Positions 49,213 through 51,089 of a stretch of 51,089 nucleotides of DNA are shown piece by piece. The number at the start of each line of letters is the position of its first letter. Position 1 is the stretch's first letter. The position numbers and the translations under genes are program-made. Origin of the DNA: a virus; IMG/VR virus record IMGVR_UViG_3300048597_000630, positions 1 through 51,089 of that record, one strand, 5' to 3'. The notes beneath the pieces are model-generated. The model made no database searches. It had not been told where the DNA came from and saw only the letters and a program-made list of their open reading frames with translations.

Positions 49213-49587
49213 ATGGCCATCCTCGTGACCAATCCCGTCCGCCTTCAGCTCGGCCGCACCAAGGGCTTCAACCTCCTGGACGTCAGCCTGGCGACCAACG
49301 GCCTGCCGGTGACCAGCGTTGCCCGGCCCAGCCCGCTCGGCAACCCATTCGTTGTCTGCGTCGACAGCGATCAGACCACCTGCGTCGCGCTCTATCGCGC
49401 CCTCGTCGTGGACGGCAGCCTGGTGCCGCACAGCCATGCCCGCAGCCCCGATTTGGCCGCGCAGCGAAAAACCATCAAGGCCGTGAACGCCGCCCTGCCC
49501 GGCCTGCACATGCGCAACCTCGCCTGCTGGTGCGCGCCCGGCACCCCCTGCCACGCCGACGTGCTGCTGGAGCTCGCCAACCCATGA
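49213..49587 (+). CDS. DUF4326 protein
   Basis: 124 residues. It contains VARPSPLGNPFVV near residues 36-48 and ends LACWCAPGTPCHADVLLELAN, the complete DUF4326 signature with conserved CWC and CHAD. The Cys/His set may bind metal. DUF4326 genes are frequent in phages near integrase or accessory genes, with no experimental role known to me. It begins 7 bases after the DUF3800 stop. Confidence 0.82.
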   Translation: MAILVTNPVRLQLGRTKGFNLLDVSLATNGLPVTSVARPSPLGNPFVVCVDSDQTTCVALYRALVVDGSLVPHSHARSPDLAAQRKTIKAVNAALPGLHMRNLACWCAPGTPCHADVLLELANP

Positions 49588-49676
49588 GCAAGTGGACCGA
49601 GCGCGCGCTCCTCGCAGTCTTCTGGGCCGTCATGGCCGTCAGCGCGGCCCTGTTAGTCCGGGGGTGCGTGGGATGA
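49584..49676 (+). CDS. 30-residue single-TM protein
   Basis: ATGA overlap with the DUF4326 gene and the same arrangement with the AlpA-like gene that follows. Sequence features: a charged start (SKWTERA), one hydrophobic helix (LLAVFWAVMAVSAALLV) and an end with RGC. Coupling on both sides suggests that it is translated. Role unknown. Confidence 0.5.
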   Translation: MSKWTERALLAVFWAVMAVSAALLVRGCVG

Positions 49677-49981
49677 CGCCCGCTGAGATTTCCGCCCTTC
49701 CCGCCCGCATCAAGATCGGCGTCGTGGCTCACCTGTCCGGCTACAGCCGGTCGACCGTCAAGCTGCGCATCGCCGACGGCCTGTTGCCAAAACCCGTGGA
49801 TGGAACATTCTATGAGACGTCCGCCGTCCTCAAAGCCCTTGGTATTGAAAACCGAGGCGGCGCCCCGATTGGAAATGCCCCGCCTCAAAACCGTGGAACT
49901 GGTCGTCCCGCAGTACCTCGTCGGCCGGCCCAACGCCGCCGGACGGTGGTCGTTCCACTTTCAGGTGCCCGCGCGCCATAG
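49673..49981 (+). CDS. AlpA/excisionase-like DNA-binding protein
   Basis: 102 residues, ATGA overlap with the previous gene. The N-terminal 60 residues form a MerR/AlpA-type helix-turn-helix: ARIKIGVVAHLSGYSRSTVKLRIADGLLPKPVDGTFYETSAVLKALG. The C-terminal 40 residues are Arg/Pro-rich and overlap the integrase gene in another frame by up to 182 bp. Small proteins of this type next to integrase are usually excisionases or regulators of int. The C-terminal tail may be dispensable. Confidence 0.65.
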   Translation: MTPAEISALPARIKIGVVAHLSGYSRSTVKLRIADGLLPKPVDGTFYETSAVLKALGIENRGGAPIGNAPPQNRGTGRPAVPRRPAQRRRTVVVPLSGARAP

Positions 49982-51089
49982 GCCCGAAGGCTGGCCAGGC
50001 GCCCGCCGGCTGCCGCTCGACCCCGCCCTGCGCACCGGCCTGGGCGACGATGTGGAGTGGCGCGCCGCGATCGCCGACGCCGAACAGCTCTACAAGCAGA
50101 TGGCCGCCGAGAAGGCCCGCCTCCGGCCCGTCCTCGAGCCCCACGGCACGATTCACTGGATCGTCGCCCGGATCACCGACGCGGAGGTCAACTATGCCTG
50201 GGATGAGCACAGCGCGGCCACCCGCAAGAACTACTTGAGCGACTTCCGGACCCTGAAGGATTGGGCGATCGAGCTGGGGCACCCGCACATCGCGCAGGTC
50301 AGCCGCAGCCAGCTAGGCGACCTCCTGAAGAGGTTTCGGGCCAAGCCCTTCAAACAGAAGCACCTGAAATCTGCCCTCGCCTACATCTACAAGCGGGCGA
50401 TCGCCGACGAGCTCGTCCAGGCCACCCTCATCGACAAGCACCTCGCCCTCGCCCAGCAGCCCAAGTCTGAACCGATCGAATGGACGGCCGCGGACGTCGA
50501 TGCGTTCTGCGCCCGGGCGATCGCGCGCGGCCAGCCCTCCCTCGCCAAGGCCATCCGCCTGAAATGGTGGACGGGCATGCGCAATACCGACCTGTTGGCG
50601 CTCACATGCCCTAAGCATGTCTTTCGCTCCCAGGGCCAGTGGATGGTCGACATCAACACGTCGAAGCGGGGGCGGCCGGTGATCACCCGGCTAACAGCTG
50701 ATGTCGCCGCGCTGCACGAGGCCGAGCTGGCCGGCGCCGCCAAGCCCGGCACAGAGGCAGGCCCGCGCCCGTTCCTTGTGAATGAGCATACAGGGGGGCC
50801 GTGGACCGAGCGGCCCTGGCAGCACAACGTCGCCGAGATCCTCGGGGAGATCGAACGGGGGCATCTGAAGCCCGGCTGGCTGCGCCATACGGTGATGACC
50901 ACGATGGACGAGGCCGGCATCAGCGACGCCGCCAGCGCCGCGGTCGTCGGCCATTCGCCGAGCGGGCATGTCCGATTGAAGGAGCGCCACTACCGAATGC
51001 GGACGAAGGTGCTTGCCGAGCAAGGTCTGTCCGGGCTAGAAGCCCACCGCTCCGCTGCACAGAACAAAGAACGAAAGTCTGACGACTGA
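49800..51089 (+). CDS. int: tyrosine recombinase, prophage integrase
   Basis: 429 residues from 49800; starts at 49812 or 49875 (MPRLKTVEL) are also possible, since none has a strong ribosome site. The N-terminal arm-binding part and SAM-like domain (about 105-225, with ATRKNYLSDFRTLKDWAI) precede the catalytic domain. Catalytic residues: Arg261 in TGMRNTDLLAL, Arg362 in PGWLRHT, His385 in VVGHSPSG and Tyr398 in ERHYRM. The usual first His of the HxxR box is Gly359. It should integrate and, with the AlpA-like protein, excise the prophage. It is the last gene in the window. Confidence 0.88.
   Translation: MEHSMRRPPSSKPLVLKTEAAPRLEMPRLKTVELVVPQYLVGRPNAAGRWSFHFQVPARHRPEGWPGARRLPLDPALRTGLGDDVEWRAAIADAEQLYKQMAAEKARLRPVLEPHGTIHWIVARITDAEVNYAWDEHSAATRKNYLSDFRTLKDWAIELGHPHIAQVSRSQLGDLLKRFRAKPFKQKHLKSALAYIYKRAIADELVQATLIDKHLALAQQPKSEPIEWTAADVDAFCARAIARGQPSLAKAIRLKWWTGMRNTDLLALTCPKHVFRSQGQWMVDINTSKRGRPVITRLTADVAALHEAELAGAAKPGTEAGPRPFLVNEHTGGPWTERPWQHNVAEILGEIERGHLKPGWLRHTVMTTMDEAGISDAASAAVVGHSPSGHVRLKERHYRMRTKVLAEQGLSGLEAHRSAAQNKERKSDD

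Noticed and set aside
48362-49228. A 288-residue plus-strand frame overlapping the DUF3800 gene.
   Set aside because: Arg/Ser-rich and without domain, whereas the DUF3800 frame has family motifs.

Overview
The window is a nearly complete temperate siphovirus genome, read as a prophage, in a GC-rich alphaproteobacterium. Support for the host group comes from a GcrA-type regulator, a DUF6456 protein, a DUF6441 neck protein and an overall GC content I estimate by eye in the mid-60s. A sphingomonad-like host is possible but not shown. No rRNA, tRNA, CRISPR array or insertion sequence was found. The last base of the window is the last base of the integrase stop codon, so the right attachment site lies just outside. 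The left boundary is not visible.

Layout, left to right. (1) 1-4545 is an accessory block of lower GC: a soluble plus four-TM membrane protein pair (minus strand, arranged like lambda RexA/RexB), a HEPN-motif protein and a retropepsin-like protease (plus strand), and a DNA methyltransferase with a broken copy of its own 3' end on the far side of the HEPN/protease pair. (2) 4672-6724 is the lysis cassette (minus): two small membrane proteins, nested Rz/Rz1-type spanins, a holin candidate and a GH24 endolysin. (3) 6770-30904 is the late operon (minus), in lambda order when read from the right: terminase small and large subunits, gpW-like connector, portal, S49 protease with nested scaffold, decoration protein, gpE-type capsid, neck proteins, tail terminator, tail tube, G/T chaperones with a -1 frameshift site, tape measure, distal tail proteins, NlpC/P60 peptidase and a 2581-residue J-like tip/fibre protein. 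(4) 30905-31152 holds a candidate cos region, a terminator and a candidate late promoter. (5) 31153-41284 is the leftward early operon: Cro-like and CII-like regulators, DUF2303, a DnaA domain IV-like protein, MT-A70 methyltransferase, GcrA homologue, CHC2/Toprim primase, winged-helix regulator and P4-type primase-helicase. It is interrupted by a brnT/brnA toxin-antitoxin pair on the opposite strand. (6) 41285-43614 is the immunity region: CI repressor, two exported proteins, and two separate clusters of the same operator. (7) 43615-51089 is the rightward operon of small accessory proteins (P-loop, winged helix, HNH, ASCH, cupin-like, DUF3800, DUF4326) ending in an AlpA-like gene and the tyrosine integrase, with one membrane protein on the opposite strand.

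How the parts work together. CI and Cro-like proteins face each other across one operator cluster (41300-41371). A second cluster (43510-43552) sits inside the candidate promoter of the rightward operon, so one repressor could silence both early operons, as at lambda OR and OL. Leftward early expression would supply replication proteins and end at the DUF6456 gene. A terminator just before the terminase genes then makes an antitermination or late-activator step likely. Most genes in each operon overlap by 1 or 4 bases, so translation is strongly coupled. The genes that break this pattern (opposite strand, own promoter, lower GC) are the best candidates for anti-phage or lysogenic-conversion functions.
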